The notes: generated from the sequence alone by a model not told the origin. A DNA stretch of 64,000 nucleotides from GCA-1730015 sp964583825 (GCA_964583825.1 CAZOXM010000014.1:1-64000), one strand, 5' to 3'; counted from the first letter of the stretch, positions 26,525 to 35,777 are shown. Numbers and translations are program-made.

Positions 26525-26923
26525 TTAGACACTTTTTTCGGAGTGGCAGTCGGGAGTCAGCAGAGGTGTTGCCCAAATGGTCAACTTGACTGCAATAAAA
26601 CCACCAAACAACGAAGCATAGTTGAGCGAGCTCTTAAAGTAAGTAAACAGCACTATAAAAAAAACAACCACCATCGCCCACTTGCCAATATGGCCCGCAA
26701 ATGCCGAGCGCATTATTGCACCAGCCGCCCGAGCGCCGGAGAACTTAAAAGTCCGGTAGGCGAAATAGACGTTGGGGATGAAGCCGGTGAGCGTCCCAGC
26801 CAGTGCTGACCATGCACTCGCTGTTCCAAAAGGTAGCATCAAGAGGGGAAAAAACAACGCGACTGCCAATTGCGCGACAATCAGCCGTTTCACGACCGTC
26901 ATGTGTGATGATCCCACAAGCAT
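26525..26923 (-). CDS. atpI: ATP synthase accessory protein I
   Basis: AtpI assists assembly of the c ring and is usually the first gene of the operon, as here. The protein has four hydrophobic segments and the family pattern of a small integral membrane protein; GTLTGFIPNVYFAYRTFKF and LFGGFIAVKLTIWATPLL are typical. Two starts are possible: ATG 26923 (132 residues) or ATG 26902 (125 residues, MTVVKRLIVAQL); neither has a clear ribosome site, and the shorter looks more like homologues. Confidence 0.88.
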   Translation of the reverse strand: MLVGSSHMTVVKRLIVAQLAVALFFPLLMLPFGTASAWSALAGTLTGFIPNVYFAYRTFKFSGARAAGAIMRSAFAGHIGKWAMVVVFFIVLFTYFKSSLNYASLFGGFIAVKLTIWATPLLTPDCHSEKSV

Positions 26924-27006
26924 TGAGTCGATCTTTCTATATCTGGCTGGTTGCTAATGTAGCGCTAGAGACATGCGTGCCTGACTGCTCCAAACACCGC
27001 GCCGCG

Positions 27007-27035
27007 AGTATACTTATTGGCGGAGCTTAGTTCAA
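27007..27035 (-). promoter_or_regulatory. Sigma-70 promoter of the atp operon
   Basis: On the minus strand TTGAAC (27030-27035) and TATACT (27007-27012) are separated by exactly 17 bp. The elements match the -35 and -10 consensus in four and five of six positions. It is about 85-105 bp upstream of atpI and in the only gap before the operon. Confidence 0.8.
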
Positions 27036-27075
27036 GCAGGCTGTGATTCCGAACCTCTGGTCAGCATGACCTTCT

Positions 27076-28047
27076 TCATCTGATACGACCGAGTATCCCA
27101 TCGAGTTCATCCAGCGAGTGATACACTATACTGACGGTACCCTTGTTGCCCGCCTTGTGCTCGATTGACACACGCGTACCCAGCGTTTCAGACAATTGAT
27201 TTTCCAGAGCCCGGATATGACTGTTCGACGCAGAAGCCTTCCGGTTCGTCACTTTTCCTGTATTTTTGCCCGCTGCATTTTCCTTCACCAGCGCTTCGGT
27301 CGCACGCACCGATAACCCGTTGGCGTACACTTTCATCGCCAGCAGATGCTGTTGCTCCGCCGGCAGGCTCAGCAACGCCCGGGCGTGGCCCATCTCTATT
27401 TTCCCGCCCAGCAGCATGTCGGCAACGCGTCCGTCCAAATCGAGCAGCCGGATCAGATTGCTGACCGAAGCCCGCGAACGACCCACCGCATCAGCAACGT
27501 CCTGATGGGTCATGTCGAATTCCTGTTTCAGTCGCTGCAGGGCCTGCGCCTCCTCGAGCGGATTCAGATCCTCGCGCTGAATGTTTTCGATGAGAGTCAC
27601 CGCCGCCACGGTGCTGTCCGTCATCTCGCGCACGATGGCAGGAATCTTCTCCATGCCAATCAGTTGGGCCGCCCGCCAGCGACGCTCACCCGCGATCAGT
27701 TCAAAACCGCCGCCACGACGGCGCAGGACGATAGGCTGAATCAAACCCTGGGTGGAGATCGAATCTGCAAGCTCCTGTAACGCTTCATCGTCAAAGTGCC
27801 TGCGCGGCTGATACGTACCACGCCTGATCCTGTCTATCGCCACTTCGACAACGGTATCACCGGCCGCTGCCGAAGTGCTGGTTTCAGCGGCCGCCCCGAC
27901 GGTTTCATCGGTGGCGGATTGCGGATTTTCCGGCTGCTCTGCAACCGCCAGTTCAGTGTCACTGGCGGGCGCCGGTGAATCGACATCGACCCCCTTGAGC
28001 AACGCGCCGAGGCCACGCCCCAAACCACCTTTTTTTATCTGAGACAC
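27076..28047 (-). CDS. parB: Chromosome partitioning protein ParB
   Basis: ParB binds parS, loads as a CTP-dependent clamp and, with ParA, segregates the origin. I choose GTG 28047 as start because AAGGA lies seven bases before it; a TTG 18 bp further upstream lacks such a site. The 323-residue product has GGLGRGLGALL near its N-terminus, an Ala/Thr/Glu-rich linker, then GERRWRAAQLIG (the CTP-binding GERRxRA box), ENIQREDLNPLEEA, the helix-turn-helix (TMxx-type, HQDVADAVGRSRASVSNLIRLL), and a C-terminal dimer domain. Two parS-like sites lie in recF. It follows parA by 139 bp. Confidence 0.96.
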   Translation of the reverse strand: MSQIKKGGLGRGLGALLKGVDVDSPAPASDTELAVAEQPENPQSATDETVGAAAETSTSAAAGDTVVEVAIDRIRRGTYQPRRHFDDEALQELADSISTQGLIQPIVLRRRGGGFELIAGERRWRAAQLIGMEKIPAIVREMTDSTVAAVTLIENIQREDLNPLEEAQALQRLKQEFDMTHQDVADAVGRSRASVSNLIRLLDLDGRVADMLLGGKIEMGHARALLSLPAEQQHLLAMKVYANGLSVRATEALVKENAAGKNTGKVTNRKASASNSHIRALENQLSETLGTRVSIEHKAGNKGTVSIVYHSLDELDGILGRIR

Positions 28048-28186
28048 GCTATTGTCCTTCGCCAAACAATCACGCTCACCTCGCTGAATTTCATCATTTG
28101 TCGGAGCTGACCCGGGGCAGTGACCCTGAAACTCCCATCGTCACTCCACGCTCGAATCGGGTTCACCCGCTCTGCTGTTGTGCACA

Positions 28187-29035
28187 TTATGCGTTGGTGA
28201 CACCCACTGCTGCTGCGTCGGGCTTGGCAGAATCGGTCACCCGGTTGTCCTGCACGGTCGCCGCCTGACGGCTCACCTCGCGCCGGATGATTTCTCCAGC
28301 CAGCGCCAGATAGGCAATCGAGCCACGTGAGGATTTGTCGTAGTAAACGATTGGTTTACCAAAGCTCGGTGCTTCTGCGAGTCGGATGTTGCGCGGAATC
28401 AGGGTGCGGTACACCTTCGATTCAAAGTGTTCGATCAGCTGATTCGATACCTCGTGGCCCAGCTTGTTGCGGCCGTCGAACATGGTGCGCAGAATTCCCT
28501 CGATTCGCAGCTTTGGGTTAACGCTTGCCTGTACCTGCCGAATTGTCTGCAACAGGGATGACAGCCCCTCCAGTGCATAGTACTCGCACTGCATCGGTAT
28601 CAGTACCCCATCGGCCGCGACAAAAGCATTGAGTGTCAGTACGTTGAGAGCGGGCGGGCAATCGATGTAAATGTACTCGTACTCATCGGCGATCGGGCTC
28701 AGCGCATCCGCCAGACGCCGCTCGCGATTATTTTCCGACATCAGTTGTACTTCGGCAGCAGTGACGTCGGCATTGCCCGGCAGCACGTGGTATTGAATAT
28801 GTTCCGGCTTCACAATGGCGGCTTCTGCGCTGCAGTCACCAAGCAGCACATCGCAGATACTTTGATCGAGCGCGTCTTTATCGACACCGGAGCCAGTGGT
28901 CGCATTGCCCTGTGGATCCATGTCCACCAGCAATACCTTACGCCGCGTCTCGCCCAGTGCTGCACACAGGTTGATAGCAGTGGTGGTTTTACCCACACCG
29001 CCTTTCTGATTGGCTATCGCAATTATTTTGGCCAT
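28187..29035 (-). CDS. parA: Chromosome partitioning ATPase ParA (Soj-type)
   Basis: ParA is a Walker-type ATPase that binds DNA non-specifically as a dimer and moves ParB-parS complexes. The 282-residue protein has the deviant Walker A KGGVGKTTT (11-19), VDMDPQGNAT, and YIDCPPALNVLTLNA (Walker B region). It is about 25 residues longer than many Soj proteins because of a polar C-terminal tail. It lies 40 bp after rsmG in the usual order mnmG-rsmG-parA-parB. Confidence 0.97.
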   Translation of the reverse strand: MAKIIAIANQKGGVGKTTTAINLCAALGETRRKVLLVDMDPQGNATTGSGVDKDALDQSICDVLLGDCSAEAAIVKPEHIQYHVLPGNADVTAAEVQLMSENNRERRLADALSPIADEYEYIYIDCPPALNVLTLNAFVAADGVLIPMQCEYYALEGLSSLLQTIRQVQASVNPKLRIEGILRTMFDGRNKLGHEVSNQLIEHFESKVYRTLIPRNIRLAEAPSFGKPIVYYDKSSRGSIAYLALAGEIIRREVSRQAATVQDNRVTDSAKPDAAAVGVTNA

Positions 29036-29075
29036 GCGGGCTCCGTAAAAGCCGTTTACCGGCGACAGCAGCGGA

Positions 29076-29738
29076 CTACTGCTCTGCGCAACGGTCCAAT
29101 ATTACCAAGTTGCGTTCACCCTGTTCACCGGGTACACACAATTTATGGGTTTGCGGCCCGGTGTAAGCCGTGAGTCGCGCCAAACTTTCCATCTGCTCAT
29201 GATTGGGTGCAACCCCGGTCATCGCGAGCACCTGCCCACCGGGTTCCAGCCGCGCTGCGGCGACCCCACACAAAAACTCTACATCGGCAAAGGCTCGTGC
29301 CGTCACCATAGCAAACTGACCCAGATCATCTGCAGCCTCGACCCGCCCGTGCATTACCCGCACATTGCCGAGTCCGAGCGTGCCGGCGGCGATGGTCATG
29401 AAGTGTGTTTTCTTTTGCACGCTGTCGATCAGCGTTACTGATAAACCGGGGTGGACAATGGCCAGCGGTATACCCGGTAAACCCGCACCTGCACCGACAT
29501 CAAGCAGCGTATCACCCTGTAAGTAAGGGGAGATTGAAAGCGAATCGAGCAAGTGCCGGCCAATCATCTTCGATGGAGTTTTAACTGCCGTCAGATTGTG
29601 GACCCGATTCCACCTGGCCAGCAGCTGCACATAGTCAACCAGCTGACGCTGTTGAGCCTGTGTGACAGACAATTGCATTGCATCGAGCCCTTGCGCCAGA
29701 CTCGACAGCAGCGCATCGGGTGCTGTGTCAGCCGGCAA
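29076..29738 (-). CDS. rsmG: 16S rRNA (guanine527-N7)-methyltransferase
   Basis: RsmG methylates G527 of 16S rRNA with SAM. The 220-residue protein contains NLTAV near 48, the SAM-binding motif LLDVGAGAGLPGIPLAI, and ARAFADVEFL. The only suitable start is TTG 29738, which overlaps the end of mnmG by 11 bp, suggesting coupled translation. Formerly gidB. Confidence 0.95.
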   Translation of the reverse strand: MPADTAPDALLSSLAQGLDAMQLSVTQAQQRQLVDYVQLLARWNRVHNLTAVKTPSKMIGRHLLDSLSISPYLQGDTLLDVGAGAGLPGIPLAIVHPGLSVTLIDSVQKKTHFMTIAAGTLGLGNVRVMHGRVEAADDLGQFAMVTARAFADVEFLCGVAAARLEPGGQVLAMTGVAPNHEQMESLARLTAYTGPQTHKLCVPGEQGERNLVILDRCAEQ

Positions 29739-31632
29739 CGCGATCGCCGGAAGCTTCGAGGTGCTCGCGGGAGTGCTTTTTCAGATTGACCAGCAGCAGT
29801 GACACCGCCGCCGGGGTGATACCCGGAATTCTGGATGCCTGGGCGATGGTTTCAGGTCGATGTGTCTGCAGCTTCTGGCACGCTTCCGACGACAGCCCTT
29901 TGACCTTGTGATAATCGATCGACTCCGGTATCGGCGTGTCCCCGTGCTGGCTCTGCCGAGCCACTTCATCAATCTGACGGTCGATATAACCCTGATAGCG
30001 GACCTGAATCTCTACCTGTTCAAGCGCCGCCGCATCATCGCAGGGTATGTGCTCCGGGAACAGCGCCTGCAATCCGGCGGCAGTGATTTCGGGGCGACGC
30101 AGGAGTTCGATCGCATGTTGATCTTTCTGCACCGGCACACCGAACTGTGCGCTGATTTTTTTACCGCTGTCTTCGTTCGAACGAACATAGAAGGACTTGA
30201 GCGATGCCTGAATTTCGCCAATGTGTTTTTGCTTTTGCTGCAGTTGCGCGATGCGTTGATCGTCAACCAGATGCAGTGACCTGCCCGTTTCAGTGAGCCG
30301 CAGGTCGGCGTTATCTTCGCGCAGCATCAGGCGGTACTCCGCGCGGCTGGTAAACATGCGATACGGCTCGGTGGTACCCAGGGTGATCAGATCATCGACC
30401 AACACACCGATATAGGCCTCATTGCGTTTGGGTGTCCAGGGCGACTCTCCGCGACTGGCACGCGCCGCATTGAGACCTGCGATTAATCCCTGAGCGGCGG
30501 CCTCTTCGTAACCGGTCGTGCCATTGATTTGTCCGGCGAAGTAAAGTTGTTCGATATGGCTTGTTTCAAGCGACGAGCGCAGATCGCGCGGGTCAAAAAA
30601 ATCGTATTCAATGGCATAACCCGCACGGGTTATGTGCGCATTCTCAAACCCTTTGATGCTTTGTACGTACTGCTGCTGCACCTCAAATGGCAGGCTGGTG
30701 GAGATACCGTTGGGGTAGACCTCATGCGTCTGCAGCCCTTCCGGCTCGATAAAAATCTGATGGGATGTTTTATCGGCAAAGCGCACGACCTTGTCCTCAA
30801 TAGAAGGACAGTATCTGGGACCCACACCTTCGATATTACCCGAGTACATCGCCGACTTATCGAGATTGTTATGAATAATCTCATGCGTTCTTTCATTGGT
30901 GTGGGTGATATGACATACGCGCTGCGCAGGATGATCTGCCGCACTGCCGAGATACGAAAACACCGGGCGCGGTGTATCCCCGGGTTGTTCCTCAAGCTGT
31001 GAATAATCAATGCTGCGACCGTCGATTCGAGGCGGTGTGCCGGTTTTAAGACGCGCCACCCGCAGCGGCAGTTCACGCAGGCGATCAGCCAGGGCAATGG
31101 AGGGTGCATCCCCTGCTCTGCCCCCGGATTTCTGTACGTCACCGATATGTATTTTTCCACCGAGAAAGGTGCCGACAGTCAGCACCACCGAATGCGCGTA
31201 AAAACGTAACCCGGTTTGAGTCACCACCCCTTTACAGCTCGTACCTTCGACGATCAGATCATCGACACCCTGCTGAAATAAATACAGACCGGCTTGATTC
31301 TCCACCGCCTCGCGAATTGCCGCTCTATACAGAGCGCGATCCGCCTGCGCCCGTGTTGCACGAACCGCGGGGCCCTTGCGCGCATTGAGAGTTCTAATAT
31401 GAATACCGGCGCGGTCAGCCGCTTTCGCCATGATACCGCCGAGCGCATCGATCTCTTTAACCAGATGCCCTTTGCCAATACCGCCAATGGCTGGATTGCA
31501 GCTCATCTGACCGATGGTTTCAATGTTGTGCGTCAGCAGTAGCGTACGCGCACCGGTGCGACTGGCCGCAAGGGCTGCCTCGGTACCGGCGTGGCCACCG
31601 CCGACCACTATGACGTCGTATTGATGATTCAT
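29728..31632 (-). CDS. mnmG: tRNA uridine-5-carboxymethylaminomethyl modification enzyme MnmG
   Basis: MnmG is the FAD-dependent partner of MnmE in making (c)mnm5U at wobble position 34. The 634-residue protein has the N-terminal FAD loop VVGGGHAGTEAA, the family blocks GQMSCNPAIGGIGKGHLVKE and GRAGDAPSIAL, and a helical C-terminus with LPGI-type turn IPGITPAAVSLLLVNLKK. Length matches E. coli (629). Formerly gidA. Its 3' end overlaps the rsmG start. Confidence 0.98.
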   Translation of the reverse strand: MNHQYDVIVVGGGHAGTEAALAASRTGARTLLLTHNIETIGQMSCNPAIGGIGKGHLVKEIDALGGIMAKAADRAGIHIRTLNARKGPAVRATRAQADRALYRAAIREAVENQAGLYLFQQGVDDLIVEGTSCKGVVTQTGLRFYAHSVVLTVGTFLGGKIHIGDVQKSGGRAGDAPSIALADRLRELPLRVARLKTGTPPRIDGRSIDYSQLEEQPGDTPRPVFSYLGSAADHPAQRVCHITHTNERTHEIIHNNLDKSAMYSGNIEGVGPRYCPSIEDKVVRFADKTSHQIFIEPEGLQTHEVYPNGISTSLPFEVQQQYVQSIKGFENAHITRAGYAIEYDFFDPRDLRSSLETSHIEQLYFAGQINGTTGYEEAAAQGLIAGLNAARASRGESPWTPKRNEAYIGVLVDDLITLGTTEPYRMFTSRAEYRLMLREDNADLRLTETGRSLHLVDDQRIAQLQQKQKHIGEIQASLKSFYVRSNEDSGKKISAQFGVPVQKDQHAIELLRRPEITAAGLQALFPEHIPCDDAAALEQVEIQVRYQGYIDRQIDEVARQSQHGDTPIPESIDYHKVKGLSSEACQKLQTHRPETIAQASRIPGITPAAVSLLLVNLKKHSREHLEASGDRVAG

Positions 31633-31745
31633 CGAAACCGCTTTGTGATTAGTCGCAGTAAGCTGCTTTGAAAGTGCTGCAATTGTAGCGTTTTTTCAAG
31701 CGTCGCGACTTGTCCGACTACAAATACCAGCGCACCTGCCCAAAA

Positions 31746-33062
31746 CTATTTGCCAATACAAAACCTGCCGAATATCTCACCGAGCAACTCATCGGCACTA
31801 AATGCCCCGGTAATCAGACTCAGATGCTGCTGTGCCGAGCGCAGTTCCTCGGCAGCCAGTTCACCCGCGGCAGACTCCAGCAGGTGACTCCGGGCGGTGG
31901 CTACACAGGCCCGCGTATCAGCCAGTGCCTGCAGGTGCCGACGGCGCGCCATGAAAGCCCCCTCCGGCGACTGCTGATAGCCTGCACTGCGTTTCAGCGC
32001 CGCTTTCAGTTCATCGAGCCCCATACCGGTCTTTGCCGACACTGCCAGACCGTGCTGAGCGGTGGTCAGTGCCGCCAGGTCTGCCTTGTTGTAGACCGTG
32101 AGTAACTCGGTATCTTCGTTTACCGGCAGTGACCGCAGGTCGACCGTATCCGAACCGGCGATGCCGATCGCCAGTACCAGATCGGCCGATTGCACCTGCG
32201 CGCGCGCGCGCCTGACCCCTTCCTGCTCCACTCGATTATCAGTATCCCTGATGCCTGCCGTATCGATCAGGTACATCGGCATACCATCGATCACGATATG
32301 CTCTTTGAGCACATCTCTGGTGGTGCCAGCGATGTCGGTCACTATCGCGGTTTGCTGCTGTGTCAGCGCGTTGAGCAGGCTGGATTTACCGACATTGGGC
32401 GCACCAACGATCACCACATTGATACCTTCTCTCATCACACAACCCTCGGTCGCGCGACTGAGAGTGTCGTCGATGAGCCGGTCGAGCTCGAGCAGCTGTG
32501 CGGTCAGTGTTTCATCTTTCAGGAAGTCGATTTCTTCTTCTGCAAAATCGAGGGCAGCCTCGATGTAGACACGCAGATGGGTCAGGCGAGCGGTTATGTC
32601 ATTCACCCGCTGGGAAAATTCACCACTCAGAGATCGCACCGAAGCGCGGGCTGCCTCGGCACTGTCACTTTCGATCAGATCGGCAACCGCTTCCGCCTGC
32701 GCGAGGTCGAGTTTGTCGTTGAGAAAGGCTCTTTCAGTGAATTCACCCGGTCGCGCCTGACGTGCACCACAGGCTAGCACTGCCTGCAGCAAGTGGTCCA
32801 GCACAAACGGATTGCCGTGCGCCTGCAGTTCCAGCACATCTTCACCGGTGTAGGAGTTTGGCCCCTTAAAACACAGTGCGATGCCTCGATCGATGGCCAA
32901 ACCCTCCGCATCGCTGAAGGTCAGATATCTCACGTGATGCGGTGCAAACGATTTGCCGGTTATCGCAGCGGCGATCGCGGCGGACGCCGGACCACTGACC
33001 TTGACTACTCCGATCGCCCCTTTGCCTCTGGCGGTGGCAATGGCGGCGATCGTGTCGGACAT
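31746..33062 (-). CDS. mnmE: tRNA modification GTPase MnmE
   Basis: MnmE works with MnmG on wobble uridines and uses GTP hydrolysis to drive it. The 438-residue protein has an N-terminal folate-binding domain (ATARGKGAIGVVKVSG), a helical domain split around a G domain with GAPNVGKSSLLN, the switch element GTTRDV, DTAGIRDT and NKAD, and ends in FCIGK, carrying the conserved C-terminal Cys. It is slightly shorter than E. coli MnmE (454). It lies 6 bp from yidC. Confidence 0.98.
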   Translation of the reverse strand: MSDTIAAIATARGKGAIGVVKVSGPASAAIAAAITGKSFAPHHVRYLTFSDAEGLAIDRGIALCFKGPNSYTGEDVLELQAHGNPFVLDHLLQAVLACGARQARPGEFTERAFLNDKLDLAQAEAVADLIESDSAEAARASVRSLSGEFSQRVNDITARLTHLRVYIEAALDFAEEEIDFLKDETLTAQLLELDRLIDDTLSRATEGCVMREGINVVIVGAPNVGKSSLLNALTQQQTAIVTDIAGTTRDVLKEHIVIDGMPMYLIDTAGIRDTDNRVEQEGVRRARAQVQSADLVLAIGIAGSDTVDLRSLPVNEDTELLTVYNKADLAALTTAQHGLAVSAKTGMGLDELKAALKRSAGYQQSPEGAFMARRRHLQALADTRACVATARSHLLESAAGELAAEELRSAQQHLSLITGAFSADELLGEIFGRFCIGK

Positions 33063-33068
33063 CCCGGC

Positions 33069-34760
33069 TTACTTTTCAGCCAGTACGTGGCGTGTGATGT
33101 AGTACTGCTGTGCAATCGACAGAGTATTATTAACCACCCAGTACAACACCAGCCCGGCCGGGAAAAAAGCAAAGAAAACGGTGAAGATCAGCGGCATAAA
33201 CATAAAGACTTTTTGCTGAATCGGATCAACTGGTGCCGGGTTCAGTTTCTGCTGAATAAACATGGTAATACCCATGATGACCGGCAGCACATAGTACTTG
33301 TCCATCAGGGACAAATCTTTTATCCAGAGAATCCACGGCGCCTGGCGCAGCTCTACGCTTTCAAGCAATACCCAGTAAAGAGAAATGAATACCGGTATTT
33401 GCACCAGGATAGGTAAGCAGCCACCGAGCGGATTAACCTTTTCCTTTTTATAAAGCTCCATCGTCGCCTGCCCCATCTTGGCGCGATCGTCCCCATAGCG
33501 TTCTTTCAGAGACATCAGCTGCGGTTGCAACTTACGCATACGGGCCATTGACCGGTAGCTCGCCTCAGATAGTTTGTAGAACAGCAGCTTGATACACATT
33601 GTCACACCGACAATCGCCCAGCCCCAGTTGCCTACCAGGCCGTGAATTTTCTGCAGCAGCCAGAAGATGGGTTTGGCAATTACTGACAGAAAACCATAGT
33701 CGACAGTCAGATCGAGATAAGGGGCCGCCTCTCGCATGCGATCCTGAATTTTCGGTCCAACAAAAAGTCCGGTCGAAAGCTTGCCGCTGGTGCCGGCAGC
33801 AATTTGTACCGGTTCTGACTGCAGACCAATAATATAGCGCTGCTGTGGCGAAGAAAGCGCCTTGGTGTATATAGTCGATGTCTCTTCCTGCGCCGGTATC
33901 CACGCACCAACGAAATAGTGCTCAATAATCGCAGCCCAGCCACCGAGCGTAGTTCGTGTGTTGGATGGATCCGAAAAGTCATCGAACTTTATTTTTTCGT
34001 AGCGATCATCCTGCGTGCTGACCACACCACCGATAAAGGTGTAGATAAAGCTCTGGGTCTCATCATCGGTCACCGGTTTGCGTCGCAGCTGCCGGTACTG
34101 ATTCACACTTATCGCCTGACCGCTGGCATTTTGAATATCGTATTCGACATCAATCAGGTAGCTGTCCCGTTTGAAGGTGTAGGTTTTGGTTACAGTGATA
34201 CCTTCATCGGACTGCCACACCAGCGGTACCTGTAACGCCTGCTGACCATCCTCAAGTTTGTAAGCTGTCTGTGCAGCGATGAAGTCACTGTGATGACTGG
34301 GCGCTTCAGCGTTGCCGGATTGCAGCCCGGATTGCGCAACAAAATACTCCGCACTGGTATTGCTCATCAGAACAAATGGATCATCGGGTGTCTCAAGCGA
34401 GGTGGGGTACTGAAGCAGGCTGACGTTGTTAATATCTCCGCCCCTGCTGCTGATTGAGACCCTAACCGTGTCCGTCTCGACCATGATTTCCTGCACGCCG
34501 GTTGCCGTCTGTTCCACCTCGGTGGGCACTGCTGCGGGCACTGCACCGGTATCAGTCACGGGTGCCGGCAGGTCGACCACATTCGCCACCGCGCCCGCCT
34601 CTGTTTGTTCCACCGGCAATGGAGTCGTACCGTCCGTGCTGACACCAGCGGTGGGCGACGGTGCGACCGGTTTCGGGCCGTAATCGATCTGCCAGGAAGT
34701 CCAGACTTGTAACAGCAGGAATCCGAGGGCAGCCCACAGCAGAATGCGTTGATTATCCAT
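33069..34760 (-). CDS. yidC: Membrane protein insertase YidC
   Basis: YidC inserts and folds inner-membrane proteins alone or with SecYEG. The 563-residue protein starts MDNQRILLWAALGFLLLQVW (first membrane helix), has a large periplasmic beta domain after a Thr/Val/Pro-rich linker, and then the conserved five-helix core from about 350 (LHGLVGNWGWAIVGVTMCIK...MGQATMELYKKEKVNPLGGCLP), including the hydrophilic-groove Arg region SYRSMARMRKLQPQ. It is about 15 residues longer than E. coli (548), mostly in the linker. It overlaps yidD by 8 bp. Confidence 0.98.
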   Translation of the reverse strand: MDNQRILLWAALGFLLLQVWTSWQIDYGPKPVAPSPTAGVSTDGTTPLPVEQTEAGAVANVVDLPAPVTDTGAVPAAVPTEVEQTATGVQEIMVETDTVRVSISSRGGDINNVSLLQYPTSLETPDDPFVLMSNTSAEYFVAQSGLQSGNAEAPSHHSDFIAAQTAYKLEDGQQALQVPLVWQSDEGITVTKTYTFKRDSYLIDVEYDIQNASGQAISVNQYRQLRRKPVTDDETQSFIYTFIGGVVSTQDDRYEKIKFDDFSDPSNTRTTLGGWAAIIEHYFVGAWIPAQEETSTIYTKALSSPQQRYIIGLQSEPVQIAAGTSGKLSTGLFVGPKIQDRMREAAPYLDLTVDYGFLSVIAKPIFWLLQKIHGLVGNWGWAIVGVTMCIKLLFYKLSEASYRSMARMRKLQPQLMSLKERYGDDRAKMGQATMELYKKEKVNPLGGCLPILVQIPVFISLYWVLLESVELRQAPWILWIKDLSLMDKYYVLPVIMGITMFIQQKLNPAPVDPIQQKVFMFMPLIFTVFFAFFPAGLVLYWVVNNTLSIAQQYYITRHVLAEK

Positions 34761-35067
34761 TGTTGTTTTTTGTGCCTGTCAGGCGGACTGTGTCGCCGTC
34801 ATTTTCATCTGTCAGCGTATGAGCCGTGTGATTGTTATTCGTGCTTCCCGGTACCGGATCGTAGCCTGACCCGCCCAAAGGATGGCAGCGTCCAATGCGT
34901 TTCAACCCCAGCCATACACCGCGCGCGGCCCCATGATGTTCTATCGCTGTGAGCATATATTCAGAGCAGGTTGGATAATAACGGCAACTGGCTGGAATGA
35001 AAGGGCTGAGATAACGTTGATAAGCGCGGACGATTGCAAGCAAGGCACTTTTCAACGCGAACGACAT
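34753..35067 (-). CDS. yidD: Membrane protein insertion efficiency factor YidD
   Basis: YidD is a small membrane-associated protein that helps YidC-dependent insertion. ATG 35067 gives 104 residues beginning MSFALKSALLAIVRAYQRYL; the family motif SCRYYPTCSEYMLTAIEHHG and CHPLGGSGYDPVP are present. The C-terminal tail is longer and more acidic/Asn-rich than in most members. The start overlaps the rnpA end by 16 bp and the stop overlaps the yidC start by 8 bp, so the three are translationally linked. Confidence 0.94.
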   Translation of the reverse strand: MSFALKSALLAIVRAYQRYLSPFIPASCRYYPTCSEYMLTAIEHHGAARGVWLGLKRIGRCHPLGGSGYDPVPGSTNNNHTAHTLTDENDGDTVRLTGTKNNNG

Positions 35068-35471
35068 GTTATCGCAATCCGTGCCCAATGTTTATCGAGA
35101 CTGGCTCGCAGTACCGCACTATCAGCACCGTCGCACCGCGCGGTGGGCAGTACCACGATATCAACTGCCGGCAGCGTACCGTTTACCCGGAATGACTCAC
35201 GCACCATTCGTTTAACGCGGTTGCGTTCTACCGATTTCTTAATCTTCTTTTTCGCCACCGCCATGCCGACTCTGGCATGGTGGATTTCATTTGGCGCGTA
35301 GAGCAAGGTCCAGTACTGATCAGCACTGCGGCGATTTTTTTTAAACACCCGGGCAAATTGTGCCGGTGTCAATAAGCGGGCCGCACGGCTGAAACGACAG
35401 CCGGACGCTGCACCACCCGCTGGCTCGCTTTTATCAGGCGATGAAGTAGCTCCGCAAGCGACCGATGCCAC
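35052..35471 (-). CDS. rnpA: Ribonuclease P protein component
   Basis: RnpA is the protein subunit that helps the P RNA process tRNA 5' ends. The recognisable part begins at FSRAARLLTPAQFARVFKKN and includes the RNR box SVERNRVKRMVRESFR; it then matches the family to the end. Before it lies an unusual Ala/Ser/Pro-rich N-terminal stretch of about 27 residues. The start given is GTG 35471, the only conventional start upstream of the conserved part, yet it has no visible ribosome site. The frame remains open far upstream through rpmH without any ATG, GTG or TTG, so the true start is uncertain. Confidence 0.9.
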   Translation of the reverse strand: MASVACGATSSPDKSEPAGGAASGCRFSRAARLLTPAQFARVFKKNRRSADQYWTLLYAPNEIHHARVGMAVAKKKIKKSVERNRVKRMVRESFRVNGTLPAVDIVVLPTARCDGADSAVLRASLDKHWARIAITCRSR

Positions 35472-35512
35472 AGAGAATTTTTCTGAGGCAGGCGGTTGCG
35501 CGTCGACCGGGC

Positions 35513-35647
35513 TCAGGCCGACAGACGATGTCTGCCTTTGGCGCGGCGAGCCCGGATCACAGCACGTCCGCCGCGAGTGGCCATACGCGCTCTGAAGCCG
35601 TGAGTGCGTTTGCGACGCAGATTGCTTGGCTGGAATGTCTGTTTCAT
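35513..35647 (-). CDS. rpmH: 50S ribosomal protein L34
   Basis: A 44-residue protein, MKQTFQPSNLRRKRTHGFRA and onward through a very basic middle to GRHRLSA, is a full match to bacterial L34 as remembered. ATG 35647 and TGA 35513-35515. L34 is a small subunit-surface protein of the 50S ribosome. It is the first gene of the rpmH-rnpA-yidD-yidC-mnmE row, 41 bp before the rnpA start used here, and has a good promoter about 60 bp upstream. Confidence 0.98.
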   Translation of the reverse strand: MKQTFQPSNLRRKRTHGFRARMATRGGRAVIRARRAKGRHRLSA

Positions 35648-35707
35648 TGCTGGTTACCGATTGACTGCCGCTCGCGCTGACAGATGTTCATGAAGTGAAA
35701 CCGCGCG

Positions 35708-35737
35708 ATTATCGCTATAAACGGGGCGCGAAGTCAA
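35708..35737 (-). promoter_or_regulatory. Sigma-70 promoter of rpmH-rnpA
   Basis: Minus-strand TTGACT (35732-35737), an 18-bp spacer, and GATAAT (35708-35713) lie about 60 bp upstream of the rpmH start codon. Both hexamers match the consensus in five of six positions. Confidence 0.75.
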
Positions 35738-35768
35738 TAATTACACTTACACTTTTTGAGGCCGAAGC

Positions 35769-35777
35769 TGTGGATAA
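35769..35777 (-). promoter_or_regulatory. Perfect DnaA box upstream of dnaA
   Basis: TGTGGATAA on the plus strand is the reverse complement of the consensus TTATCCACA. It lies about 30 bp upstream of the rpmH -35 element and 234 bp before dnaA. It may autoregulate dnaA or contribute to the origin. Confidence 0.8.

Noticed and set aside
28785..28800. CACGTG core in parA as a possible parS site
   Set aside because: Flanks do not form the TGTTTC/GAAACA arms.
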